From Gammaproteobacteria bacterium (GTDB lineage Bacteria; Pseudomonadota; Gammaproteobacteria; Steroidobacterales; Steroidobacteraceae): a DNA stretch of 54,663 bases. A program made the position numbers and the translations under genes. Shown here piece after piece: positions 18,406 to 27,220 of this stretch (within the stretch, counting starts at the first letter, position 1; each line of letters begins with the position of its first letter). Location: contig PLET01000050.1 of the NCBI GenBank assembly GCA_003137095.1, positions 1 to 54,663 of the forward strand. The letters are read 5' to 3'. Below the pieces are notes generated by a model. It was not told where the DNA came from. It did not search any database and saw only the letters and a program-made list of their open reading frames with translations.

Positions 18406-20580
18406 ATGGACGTATCTCATCTCCTCGATTCGCTCAACGACGAGCAGCGGCAGGCGGTTGCCTCCCCGCTGCAGGCCGCGCTGGTGCTCGCGGGTGCCGG
18501 CAGCGGCAAGACGCGCGTGCTCGTGCATCGCGTCGCATGGCTGATCGAGGTCGAGGGGGTTTCTCCGAACGGCATCCTGGCCGTCACCTTCACCAACAAG
18601 GCCGCCGGCGAAATGCGCAGCCGCATCGAGACGCTACTCGGCATTCCGGGGGTGTCCCTGTGGATCGGCACCTTTCACGGTCTCGCGCATCGCCTGCTGC
18701 GCCTGCATTGGCGCGAAGCGGGCTTGCCGCAGAGCTTCCAGATACTCGATTCGGAGGACCAGTCGCGCCTGCTGCGCAAGGTTCTGAGGGCGCTGGATCT
18801 CGACGAGACGCGCTGGGTGCCGCGCGAGATCCAGTGGTTCATCAACGCCCAGAAGGACGAGGGTCTGCGGCCGAAGCTCATCAAGGATGATGGCGACCCC
18901 ACGCGCCGGCAGCTGATCAGGATCTATCAGGCTTACGAGGAGGCGTGTCAGCGGGCCGGCGTGGTGGATTTCGCGGAACTGCTGCTGCGCGCGTTCGAGC
19001 TGTGGCGCGACAATCCGGGATTGCTGCAGCACTACCGCAACCGGTTTCGACACGTGCTGGTGGATGAATTCCAGGACACGAACGCGATCCAGTACAAGTG
19101 GCTGATGCTGCTCGTCGGGGACAGCGGCGTTCCATTCGTGGTCGGCGACGACGACCAGTCCATTTACCGCTGGCGCGGCGCGCGGGTGGAGAATCTCGAC
19201 CAATTCCGCCGCGATCACCGGGCGGCCTCGCTCTACAAGCTGGAACAGAACTACCGCTCCAGCGGCACGATCCTCAAGGCCGCGAATGCGCTGATCTCGC
19301 ACAATGCAGGACGGCTCGGCAAAACCCTCTGGACCAGCGGCGCGGACGGCGAGAAGGTCAAACTGTATGCCGCATTCAACGAGCGCGACGAGGCGGATTT
19401 CGTGGTCAACCGCATCCGCGAATGGGTGGCGGCCGGCGGTGTCAGGCGCGATGTCGCGGTGCTGTACCGTTCGAATGCCCAGTCACGGGTGCTCGAGGAG
19501 GCATTTCTCAACGCGCGCATGCCCTACCGGGTGTATGGCGGATTGCGCTTCTTCGAGCGGGCTGAAATCAAGGACGCGCTCGCTTATCTGCGTCTGGCCG
19601 CCAGCCGGGCGGACGACACCTCGTTCGAGCGCGTCGTCAATCTGCCGGTGCGCGGAATCGGCGCCAAGACGCTCGATTCGCTACGCGACCAGGCGCGTGC
19701 CCAGGGTACTTCTCTTTGGATGGCGGCGGTGTCCAGCATCCAAAACGGGCTCGCGCAGCGGGCGGCGCAGGCGCTGCAAGGGTTTCTGTCCCTGATCGAC
19801 ACCCTGGCAAGGGAAATTCGGGGCCTGGAGCTGCACGAGCAGGTCGATCACGTGATCCAGCTGAGCGGACTGATCGAACATTTCAAGCGCGAGAAGGGCG
19901 AGCGTGGCGAAGGCCGCATCGAGAATCTGCTCGAGCTGGTGAGCGCCGCGCGCGGTTTTTCGCCGGAAACCGAGGCGGAGGTGGAATTGTCGCCGCTCGA
20001 ATCCTTCCTTGCCCATGCAGTGCTCGAATCCGGCGAGGGCCAGGCGGATCCCTACGATGACTGCGTGCAGATGATGACGCTGCATTCGGCGAAGGGTCTT
20101 GAGTTTCCGGTGGTGTTCATGGTGGGCATGGAGGACGGGCTGTTCCCCCACCAGCGATCCGTCTCGGATCTGGCCGGTCTCGAGGAGGAGCGCCGTCTAT
20201 GCTACGTGGGTGCGACCCGCGCCATGCGGCAGCTATACATAACTTATGCGGAGCAGCGGCGCCTGTACGGCGTCGACACCTATGGCCAGCCGTCGCGGTT
20301 CATCGGCGAGTTGCCGGCCGAGGCGGTGGAGGAAATCAGGCCGCGGGTTCAGGTCTCCCGGCCCGCTTTCGCGGGCGGCCGCGTGGGCGGCCGCAAGTTG
20401 GCGGAGGAATCGTCGCAGCCAGGGGTGGCGCTCGGCAGCCGCGTCAGGCATTCGAAATTCGGCGACGGCGTGGTCCTGAATTTCGAAGGCAATGGTCCGC
20501 ATGCGCGGATCCAGGTAAATTTCGAGCGCCAGGGCACCAAGTGGTTGATGCTGTCGTATGCCAATCTCGAGGTCGTGTAG
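18406..20580 (+). CDS. uvrD: ATP-dependent DNA helicase UvrD/Rep family
   Basis: Superfamily 1A 3'-5' helicase for nucleotide-excision and mismatch repair. The 724-residue protein has Walker A GAGSGKT (about 30-36), FTNKAAGEM, the DEFQDT Walker B near residue 220, GDDDQSIYRWRGA, QNYRSS, MTLHSAKGLEFPVVF and a C-terminal segment with SRVRHSKFGDGVV typical of UvrD tails. The start at ATG 18406 gives the standard MDVSHLLDSLNDEQ opening. Rep is an alternative, but the C-terminal region favours UvrD. It lies 12 bases before trkA. Confidence 0.93.
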   Translation: MDVSHLLDSLNDEQRQAVASPLQAALVLAGAGSGKTRVLVHRVAWLIEVEGVSPNGILAVTFTNKAAGEMRSRIETLLGIPGVSLWIGTFHGLAHRLLRLHWREAGLPQSFQILDSEDQSRLLRKVLRALDLDETRWVPREIQWFINAQKDEGLRPKLIKDDGDPTRRQLIRIYQAYEEACQRAGVVDFAELLLRAFELWRDNPGLLQHYRNRFRHVLVDEFQDTNAIQYKWLMLLVGDSGVPFVVGDDDQSIYRWRGARVENLDQFRRDHRAASLYKLEQNYRSSGTILKAANALISHNAGRLGKTLWTSGADGEKVKLYAAFNERDEADFVVNRIREWVAAGGVRRDVAVLYRSNAQSRVLEEAFLNARMPYRVYGGLRFFERAEIKDALAYLRLAASRADDTSFERVVNLPVRGIGAKTLDSLRDQARAQGTSLWMAAVSSIQNGLAQRAAQALQGFLSLIDTLAREIRGLELHEQVDHVIQLSGLIEHFKREKGERGEGRIENLLELVSAARGFSPETEAEVELSPLESFLAHAVLESGEGQADPYDDCVQMMTLHSAKGLEFPVVFMVGMEDGLFPHQRSVSDLAGLEEERRLCYVGATRAMRQLYITYAEQRRLYGVDTYGQPSRFIGELPAEAVEEIRPRVQVSRPAFAGGRVGGRKLAEESSQPGVALGSRVRHSKFGDGVVLNFEGNGPHARIQVNFERQGTKWLMLSYANLEVV

Positions 20581-20592
20581 AGTGGATCCACA

Positions 20593-21969
20593 GTGAAAAT
20601 AATCATTCTCGGCGCGGGCCAGGTGGGCCGAACGGCCGCCTACCACCTCTCGCGCGAAGAGGCGAATGACGTCACGGTCGTCGACTCGAACGAGGAGGTT
20701 CTGCGGGATCTGCAGGACCGCCTCGACATCCGCACCGTCAATGGCAACGCCGCCAGTCCGCGCATCCTGGAAGCGGCGGGCATCGCCGGCACGGATGTGT
20801 TGGTGGCGTTGACCAACAGCGACGAGGTCAACATGCTCGCCTGCCACATTGCGTGGACGCTGTACCGCACGCCGAAGAAGATAGCGAGGGTACGCTCGGC
20901 GGATTACACCGAGCGGGAACGGCTGTTCGGAGAGAATGCCATCGCCGTCGACGTGTGGGTGAGCCCCGAGCAGCTGGTCACGGAATACGTCGCACGCCTG
21001 ATCCGCTACCCGGGTGCTCTGCAGGTGCTGGACTTCGCCGACGGCCGGGTCCGGCTGGTCGGCATTCGCGCACTGCAGGGCGGCCCGTTGGTGGGCCAGG
21101 CGCTGTCCACGCTGCGCGAACACGTCCCCTCGGCGGACGCGCGCGTGGCGGCGATCTATCGCGCCGGCAAGAGCATCAAGCCCGAAGGCACCACCATCGT
21201 GGAAGACGGCGATGAGGTGTTCTTTCTGGCGGCGCGAAAGGACATCCGCGTGGTCATGAAGGAGTTGAGGCGCGAGGAGGCGCCGGCACGGCGCGTGGTG
21301 ATCGCCGGCGGCGGCAACATCGGATTCCGGCTCGCGAGCGAGCTCGAGGACAAGAATCAAGTCAAGCTGATCGAGCGCGACGGCAGGCGGGCGCGGCGAG
21401 TCTCCGAACTGCTCAAGAGCACCACCGTGCTGCACGGCGATGCCGCGGATGAGGAGCTGCTGCTCGAGGAGAACATCGACAGCGCGGACGTGTTCGCCGC
21501 GCTCACCAATTCCGAGGAGGCCAACATCCTGTCGGCCATGCTGGCCAAGCGGCTCGGGGCGCACAAGGTCATGGCCTTGATCAACAAGCCCTCCTATGCC
21601 GAACTCATCGAGAGCGGCTCTATCGACGTCGCCATATCGCCGCAGATCGTCACCATCGGCTCGCTGCTCGCGCACGTGCGGCGCGGTGACGTCGTGCGCG
21701 TGCACTCCCTGCGCCGCGGTGCCGCCGAGGCTCTCGAAGTGGTGGTGCACGGCGACGCCGACAGCTCGAAGGTGATCGGGCGGCGCATCGAGGACATCGT
21801 TCTGCCGCAGGGCACCACCCTGGGGGCCGTGGTGCGCGGCGAGGACGTGATCATCGCGCACCATGACACCACGGTGCAGCCGGATGACCATCTGATCCTG
21901 TTCCTCACGGACCGGCGCCACGTCGAAGCGGTGGAAAAGCTTTTTCAAGGTTCAGCCTCCTTTCTGTGA
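20593..21969 (+). CDS. trkA: Trk potassium uptake regulatory subunit TrkA
   Basis: Cytoplasmic NAD-binding gating subunit of the Trk K+ uptake system. The 458-residue protein (GTG start) has two tandem RCK modules, each with an N-terminal Rossmann nucleotide-binding part: ILGAGQVGRTAAYHL at about 4-18 and VVIAGGGNIGFRLASEL at about 236. Each is followed by a TrkA-C domain. Length fits the full-size bacterial TrkA. Its end overlaps the trkH start by 4 bases (GTGA), so the two are translated together. Confidence 0.95.
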   Translation: MKIIILGAGQVGRTAAYHLSREEANDVTVVDSNEEVLRDLQDRLDIRTVNGNAASPRILEAAGIAGTDVLVALTNSDEVNMLACHIAWTLYRTPKKIARVRSADYTERERLFGENAIAVDVWVSPEQLVTEYVARLIRYPGALQVLDFADGRVRLVGIRALQGGPLVGQALSTLREHVPSADARVAAIYRAGKSIKPEGTTIVEDGDEVFFLAARKDIRVVMKELRREEAPARRVVIAGGGNIGFRLASELEDKNQVKLIERDGRRARRVSELLKSTTVLHGDAADEELLLEENIDSADVFAALTNSEEANILSAMLAKRLGAHKVMALINKPSYAELIESGSIDVAISPQIVTIGSLLAHVRRGDVVRVHSLRRGAAEALEVVVHGDADSSKVIGRRIEDIVLPQGTTLGAVVRGEDVIIAHHDTTVQPDDHLILFLTDRRHVEAVEKLFQGSASFL

Positions 21970-23423
21970 AAGAGACACTGCTGCCGGTTGCCCACGTGTT
22001 CGCCATGGTCATGATGGTGTTCGCGGTGACCATGCTCGCGCCCCTGGTGACGGCGGTTTGGGGCCTCGATCCGGCGCTCTGGTCATTCGTCATCTCCGCC
22101 CTCGCGACCTTCGTGCTCGGGGCCCTGCTATGGCTCACGACCCGGCGCTTCAAGCGCGAATTGAAGACGCGCGACGGATTGATGCTGGTCGCGCTGACCT
22201 GGGTGGCGCTGCCGGCGGTCGCGGGCTTCCCGCTGTGGCATTACCTGCCGATCAATTTCACGGACGCCTATTTTGAAGCGACCTCGGGCCTCACCACGAC
22301 CGGCGGCACGGTGCTCTCAGGCCTCGAATTCCTGCCCCGTTCGATCAACCTGTGGCGCCATCTGCTGAGCTGGCTCGGCGGAATGGGCATCATCGTGCTG
22401 GCGGTGGCCATCCTGCCGATGCTCGGCGTCGGCGGCATGCAGATCTATCGCGCGGAAATGCCGGGTCCCATGAAGGACAGCAAGCTCACCCCGCGCATCG
22501 GCCAGACCGCCAAGCTGCTATGGACGGTATATGCCGGACTGACGCTGGCGTGCGTGATGTGCCTGAAGGCGGCGGGAATGAACTGGTTCGATGCCGTGTG
22601 CCATGGCTTTTCGGCGCTATCCCTCGGCGGTTTTTCGACCTATGACGCCAGCATCGGGCATTTCAATTCGCTGCCCATCGAACTTGTGCTGACGGTGTTC
22701 CAGGTGCTGGCGGCGATCAATTTCGCCACCCATTATCTGGCCTGGAGCCAGCGCGGGGTGCGGGCGTATTTCAAGGATGCGGAAGCCCAGGCGATTCTCG
22801 GCGTGCTCCTCGTGAGCTGCATCGGCCTGGCGGTGTTCCTGACGATCACGGGCAGCTACCCGGATTTTCCGACGGCGCTGCGCCACGCCACCTTCAACGT
22901 CGTGTCGATCGCCGTCGACAGCGGTCTGCACACCCAGGATTATTCTCGCTGGCCGACGTTCGCGCCCATGTGGATGATATTCTTAAGCTGCATCGTCGCC
23001 AGTTCCGGATCGACCGGCGGTGGCATCAAAATGATCCGCACGCTGGTGCTCTCCAAGCAGGCGAACCGCGAACTCAATCAGCTGGTGCACCCGAACATGG
23101 TGAGGCCGCTCAAGGTCGGCGGCAGCATCATCGCCAATCGCGTCGTGTTCGCGGTGCTGGCATTCGTGTTCCTGTATTTCATGAGCATGGTGATGCTGAT
23201 CTTCGTGCAGCTCGCGAGCGGGCTGGATTTTCTGACGGCCCTGTCGGCCATCATCGCTTGCATCAACAATGCCGGTCCGGGCCTGGGACTGGTCGGGCCG
23301 TCCAGCAATTACGGAGTGTTGACCGATTTCCAGACCTGGGTCTGTTCGGCCGCCATGCTGCTCGGGCGGCTGGAGGTTTTCACCATTTTGGTGCTCTTCA
23401 CCCCCACCTTTTGGCGCAAATAG
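21966..23423 (+). CDS. trkH: Trk potassium transporter membrane subunit TrkH
   Basis: K+-translocating membrane subunit. The 485-residue protein (GTG start) has four membrane-pore-membrane repeats with filter-like segments, for example ATSGLTTTGGTVLSGL, GFSALSLGGFSTYDAS, ASSGSTGGGIKMIR and ACINNAGPGLGLVGPS. It is encoded with its regulator TrkA. It ends in a convergent region shared with an MFS gene. Confidence 0.96.
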   Translation: MKETLLPVAHVFAMVMMVFAVTMLAPLVTAVWGLDPALWSFVISALATFVLGALLWLTTRRFKRELKTRDGLMLVALTWVALPAVAGFPLWHYLPINFTDAYFEATSGLTTTGGTVLSGLEFLPRSINLWRHLLSWLGGMGIIVLAVAILPMLGVGGMQIYRAEMPGPMKDSKLTPRIGQTAKLLWTVYAGLTLACVMCLKAAGMNWFDAVCHGFSALSLGGFSTYDASIGHFNSLPIELVLTVFQVLAAINFATHYLAWSQRGVRAYFKDAEAQAILGVLLVSCIGLAVFLTITGSYPDFPTALRHATFNVVSIAVDSGLHTQDYSRWPTFAPMWMIFLSCIVASSGSTGGGIKMIRTLVLSKQANRELNQLVHPNMVRPLKVGGSIIANRVVFAVLAFVFLYFMSMVMLIFVQLASGLDFLTALSAIIACINNAGPGLGLVGPSSNYGVLTDFQTWVCSAAMLLGRLEVFTILVLFTPTFWRK

Positions 23424-23441
23424 TTGCATTCGTATGGCGGG

Positions 23442-23478
23442 AATCCCACTGCATAGAGATCATTCGCTGAGTGGGATT
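23442..23478. terminator. Hairpin between convergent trkH and MFS genes
   Basis: AATCCCACT at 23442-23450 pairs with AGTGGGATT at 23470-23478, leaving a 19-base loop. It sits in the 72-base gap between two converging genes. There is no T-tract on either side, so it is not a standard intrinsic terminator; it may act in both directions or stabilise 3' ends. Confidence 0.4.
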
Positions 23479-23495
23479 AGAGATTGAAATTGTGG

Positions 23496-24767
23496 TCATT
23501 CTTGCCAGTCATGTGGAAGTTTTCTGGCCGCAAGCAGCAAAAATGTGACCGCCACGGCGTAGAATCCGGTGCCGGTTAGAATGGCGTAGCGCAACGATTC
23601 GGCGCCGAAATGCGCACGCATGGCGTCCGACAGCGCGCCGATCAAGGTCGTGCCCAGTCCGATACCGATCAGATTGTTGACGAACAGAAAGATGGCCGAC
23701 GCGGTCGCGCGCATGTCGGAGGGCACCAGGTGCTGGATCGCGGCCAACACCGGTCCCAGCCACGCCAGACCGAGCGCGACCGGCAGCAGCAGAACCGGCA
23801 GGCTCACCCACGGGGTTTTGGTCAGCACGCCGGCCACATACAGCGGTACGGCGAGGACGAAGGCCGCCGCCGGTACCCAGGCGTAGATGGCCTTGTTGCG
23901 ATCGCCGTACCGATCCACCAGCGATCCGCCCAACCAGATACCGGCGAGGCCGCCGAACAGCAGCAGTGCGCCAAAGGCCAGCGAGGCCTGCACCAGGCTC
24001 ATGCCGAAGCTGCGAACCATGAAGGAGGGCATCCAGAAGAACAAGCCGTAGCCCATCATCGACGCCGACGCCGCACCCAGCGACAGCAGCCAGAAGCTCG
24101 GCTTGTGCCCAAGCACCCCGAACACATCCGACAGCGTTGCCGGGCGGCCGCCGGCGGGCGGATCGTATCGGCCGCGAATGGGCTCGGGCACGGCGAGTTT
24201 GAGCAAGGGGGTGAGCAGCAGACCGGCCAGGCCGACGATGAAGAAGGCCATGCGCCAGCTCAGCCAGCGGGTGATGAAGCCGCCCGCGAGGATCCCCAAG
24301 GCGCTGCCGATGGGAATGCCGAAGGAATACACGGCGAGCGCCCGTCCGCGGGCATGGCGCGGAAAGTAATCGCAGATCAACGAATACGCGGGTGCCACTC
24401 CGCCGGCCTCGCCCACGCCGACTCCCAGGCGGCACAGGAATAATTGGCCGAAGCACTGGGCAATGCCGCAGGCCGCGGTCATCAGGCTCCACAGCGCCAG
24501 GGCGGCGGTCATGATTCCGATGCGGCTGGCCCGGTCGGCGAGGCGGGCGATGGGGATGCCGAGCAAGGTGTAGAAGATGGCGAAGGCCAGGCCCCCCATC
24601 AAACCCAGCTGGGTGTCCGACAGTGCCAGATCCGCCTTGATGGGCACCGCGAGTATGCCGACGATCTGGCGATCGATGAAATTGAAGGTGTAGACGATGA
24701 TCAGAATCCACAGCACGAACCAGCGGTGACCGCTCTTCGACTGTGCCGCACGACCGGCGGGCATCAT
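23496..24767 (-). CDS. MFS transporter (spinster-like)
   Basis: 423-residue major facilitator with about 12 helices. The N-terminal half contains YTFNFIDRQIVGIL, IPIARLADRASRIGI (family loop 2-3 motif) and FLCRLGVGVGEAGGVAP, which resemble the spinster-type and related organic-anion MFS carriers. The start is ATG 24767, overlapping the hydrolase stop (ATGATG). It is the last gene of a four-gene minus-strand unit with a hydrolase, an acyl-CoA ligase and a TonB receptor, so a role in moving the substrate of that pathway across the inner membrane is likely but inferred. Confidence 0.85.
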   Translation of the reverse strand: MMPAGRAAQSKSGHRWFVLWILIIVYTFNFIDRQIVGILAVPIKADLALSDTQLGLMGGLAFAIFYTLLGIPIARLADRASRIGIMTAALALWSLMTAACGIAQCFGQLFLCRLGVGVGEAGGVAPAYSLICDYFPRHARGRALAVYSFGIPIGSALGILAGGFITRWLSWRMAFFIVGLAGLLLTPLLKLAVPEPIRGRYDPPAGGRPATLSDVFGVLGHKPSFWLLSLGAASASMMGYGLFFWMPSFMVRSFGMSLVQASLAFGALLLFGGLAGIWLGGSLVDRYGDRNKAIYAWVPAAAFVLAVPLYVAGVLTKTPWVSLPVLLLPVALGLAWLGPVLAAIQHLVPSDMRATASAIFLFVNNLIGIGLGTTLIGALSDAMRAHFGAESLRYAILTGTGFYAVAVTFLLLAARKLPHDWQE

Positions 24768-25624
24768 TTCAGACGCGACAGGAATCCGTCGATGGCCGCC
24801 AGGCATTCGGGTTCATCCAGCAGGGGTACGTGACCGCGATTCGGCACCAGAAGCTGCTCCAAACCGGGCTTTTCCAGCTTCATCCGCGCAAACGTGGCGG
24901 CGCTCAGGATGTCGGAGGAGGCGCCGCGGATGGCCAGCATGGGCACGTCGCCCAAGGTCTTCCATAGCGGCCACAAATCGAGGGCGGCCGCGGGTGCGGC
25001 GCGCATCGCCTCGCCGATCATGGGGTCGGCGTCGGCGTGCAGCACGCCGGCAGCGTCCTCATGGTAGCCGCGGCGCGCGAGGGCCGGCCAGCGCTGCGCC
25101 GGCAGGTCCGGCCAGGCGCCGCCGTACACCGCCCGGGTCTGCGCAATCGCCTCGGCCCAGTCGCGCGCGGGGGGCGTCCGCCCGGCGTATTGCCGGATCC
25201 GCGCCGCCCCCGTCGGATCGATCTCCGGGCCGACGTCGTTGAGCACGATGGCGGCCACCCGCTGCCGGTGGGTGGCCGCCAATATCATTGCGAGCATGCC
25301 GCCGAGCGAGGTGCCGATGATGGCCGCTGAAGCGGCCTTGCACGCATCCAGCAGCAGCAGGATGTCCCGCGCGTACAGGGTTGGCTGGTAATTCTGCGGA
25401 TTCGGGTCCCACGCCGAGCGGCCGCGGCCGCGCAGGTCCGGGACAATGACCCGAAAGCGCGTCTGCAGATGCGGCGCCAGATCCTCGAAGTCGCGGCAGT
25501 TGCGCATCAGGCCGTGCAGACACAGCACGCTCGCAGCGCCCGCGTCCGGCCCCTCGTAGATCCTCGCGTACAGATCGAGGCCATCCCCGCTGCGCAGGGT
25601 GAGTTCTTGAATTGATTTCGGCAT
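24764..25624 (-). CDS. Alpha/beta hydrolase
   Basis: 286-residue alpha/beta-fold hydrolase. The oxyanion region is LCLHGLMRN, the nucleophile elbow GTSLGG holds S106, and H265 in NRGHVPLLDEPE is the likely catalytic histidine. DLRGRGRS is typical of esterases, lactonases and haloperoxidase-like members. The substrate is unknown. It lies 10 bases downstream of the acyl-CoA ligase and overlaps the MFS gene, so it probably cleaves an ester or lactone before or after CoA activation (inference). BioH is an alternative, because bioH is missing from the biotin cluster, but the operon context argues against that. Confidence 0.85.
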   Translation of the reverse strand: MPKSIQELTLRSGDGLDLYARIYEGPDAGAASVLCLHGLMRNCRDFEDLAPHLQTRFRVIVPDLRGRGRSAWDPNPQNYQPTLYARDILLLLDACKAASAAIIGTSLGGMLAMILAATHRQRVAAIVLNDVGPEIDPTGAARIRQYAGRTPPARDWAEAIAQTRAVYGGAWPDLPAQRWPALARRGYHEDAAGVLHADADPMIGEAMRAAPAAALDLWPLWKTLGDVPMLAIRGASSDILSAATFARMKLEKPGLEQLLVPNRGHVPLLDEPECLAAIDGFLSRLK

Positions 25625-25634
25625 GGCGGTTCCT

Positions 25635-27200
25635 TCAATACTCCCGGTCGGCCAGATCCTTGCGCAGCTCACGTTTCAGCACCTTGCCGTTGGGATTGCG
25701 CGGCAGGCTCTCCCGCCATATCACATCACGGATCCGCTGCTGTTTGCCGACGCGGGCATTGGTCCAGTCGACGAGCTCCCGCGGATCGGGAGGCGATGCC
25801 GCAGGTACGACCACCGCGACCGGCGTCTCACCCCAGCTGGCGCTGCGCACCCCCACCACCGCGACGTCCGCAACGCCGGGGTGGGTGCGCATCACCGCCT
25901 CGATGTCGGCCGGATAGATGTTCTGGCCGCCGGAGATGATCATGTCCTTCTTGCGGTCGACGATGTACAGGAAGCCGTCCGCGTCGAGTCTCCCGAGGTC
26001 GCCGGTGCGCAGCCAGCGCCTTCCCTGCGGATCGAGCCAGGTGGCATCCAGGCTGGCGGCGTCGTTGTCGTGGTAGCCGGCCATCAGCAGGGGACCGAAT
26101 CCGACCACCTCGCCGGTCGCACCCGGCGGCACTTCACGGTCATCCTCGCCGATGATGCGCAGGTCCGTGCCGAGGAAGGGCTTGCCCACGGAGTCGGTCT
26201 TCCGCTCGAAGTCCTCCGGTGCGAGGACGGTGCACAGTCCCTCGGTGAGCCCGTACAGTTCGATCAGGCTGCAGGCGAAGCGGCGCGGAAAGTCCCGCTT
26301 CACCCCGGCCGGCAGTGGTGAGCCGCAGCACATGAACGTATCCAGACTGGCAAGATCATGACGCTCGAGCCCGTCCACCTCGAGCAGCCGCTGCAGCTGG
26401 ACCGGCACGAAGCTGCCGTGGGAGACGCGTTCGCGCGCCATCAGCTGCACGGCGGCGGCGGCCTGGAAGCCGGCCATGATGACCAGCGTCCCGCCGACCA
26501 GAACCGTGCACAGCATGGCCACCCAGGTGATGTTGGAGAACATGCCGAGCGAGCACAGGGTCACGCAGTCGCTGCGATAGCGCAGCGCCAGCGCCAGGTC
26601 CGAGGCCCAGTACATCCGGCAGCGGTGGGTGTGCACGATGCCTTTGGGCACGCCGGTGGTGCCCGAACTGTAGATGATGTTGCATTCCTGTTCCGGCCGC
26701 ACGGTCGCATGTAGCACCGGGGACTGCGCCTCGAGCCAGGCCGCGAATTCCAGCCAGCCGTCCTGCGCCGCGCCGCCCGCCTCGCCCAGGCCGACGAACA
26801 CGGTGGCCGGGGCGATGCGCAGCTCGCGGCGCAGCGAGTCGATGCGCCCGCGGTGCCGGCCGGAGGCAAACACGGCGCGCGCCTGCGAATCGCGCAGCAT
26901 GGCGGCGACGGAGCCGTCGCTGATCGACACGTTGAGCGGCACGGCCACGCAACCGGAGCGCAGGATGCCGAACAACAGCACCGCCATCTCCAGACTGTTG
27001 TCCATGAGCACGGCCACGCGGGCGCCCTGCCCGAGGCCGATGGCGCCGAGGCCGTTGGCCGCGCGCGCCGTCAGCTGCTCGAATTCATGCCAGTTCAGCC
27101 GCCGATCACCCTCGATCAGCGCCGTGCGCGCCGCCCGCCATCGGCCGTGGCGGGCGATCAGGTCCGGCAGCTGCGGTTCGGGGGCCACGAACCAGGTCAT
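25635..27200 (-). CDS. AMP-dependent acyl-CoA synthetase/ligase
   Basis: 521-residue ANL-superfamily enzyme that activates a carboxylic acid to its CoA thioester through an acyl-adenylate. The phosphate-binding motif SSGTTGVPKG lies at residues 178-187. The hinge motif LRTGDLGRLDADGFLYIVDR is followed by KDMIISGGQNIYPADIE, and the catalytic lysine is K506 in PNGKVLKR. Length is normal. The substrate is not predictable; medium-chain, aromatic or terpenoid acids are all possible. It is the second gene after the TonB receptor, 20 bases downstream. Confidence 0.93.
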   Translation of the reverse strand: MTWFVAPEPQLPDLIARHGRWRAARTALIEGDRRLNWHEFEQLTARAANGLGAIGLGQGARVAVLMDNSLEMAVLLFGILRSGCVAVPLNVSISDGSVAAMLRDSQARAVFASGRHRGRIDSLRRELRIAPATVFVGLGEAGGAAQDGWLEFAAWLEAQSPVLHATVRPEQECNIIYSSGTTGVPKGIVHTHRCRMYWASDLALALRYRSDCVTLCSLGMFSNITWVAMLCTVLVGGTLVIMAGFQAAAAVQLMARERVSHGSFVPVQLQRLLEVDGLERHDLASLDTFMCCGSPLPAGVKRDFPRRFACSLIELYGLTEGLCTVLAPEDFERKTDSVGKPFLGTDLRIIGEDDREVPPGATGEVVGFGPLLMAGYHDNDAASLDATWLDPQGRRWLRTGDLGRLDADGFLYIVDRKKDMIISGGQNIYPADIEAVMRTHPGVADVAVVGVRSASWGETPVAVVVPAASPPDPRELVDWTNARVGKQQRIRDVIWRESLPRNPNGKVLKRELRKDLADREY

Positions 27201-27220
27201 GATCGGAGCCTCGGCTGATG

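Noticed and set aside
23448..23459. ACTGCATAGAGA shared with the coxC leader (near 6737)
   Set aside because: A single 12-base match between unrelated contexts with no further similarity.
23610..24443. 277-codon plus-strand ORF opposite the MFS gene
   Set aside because: Composition (Gln, Arg, Gly, Ala, no hydrophobic core) is typical of an antisense frame.
24764..25624. Alpha/beta hydrolase as the missing BioH
   Set aside because: It is embedded in the TonB receptor/acyl-CoA ligase unit more than 20 kb from bioC; fold similarity alone cannot assign BioH.
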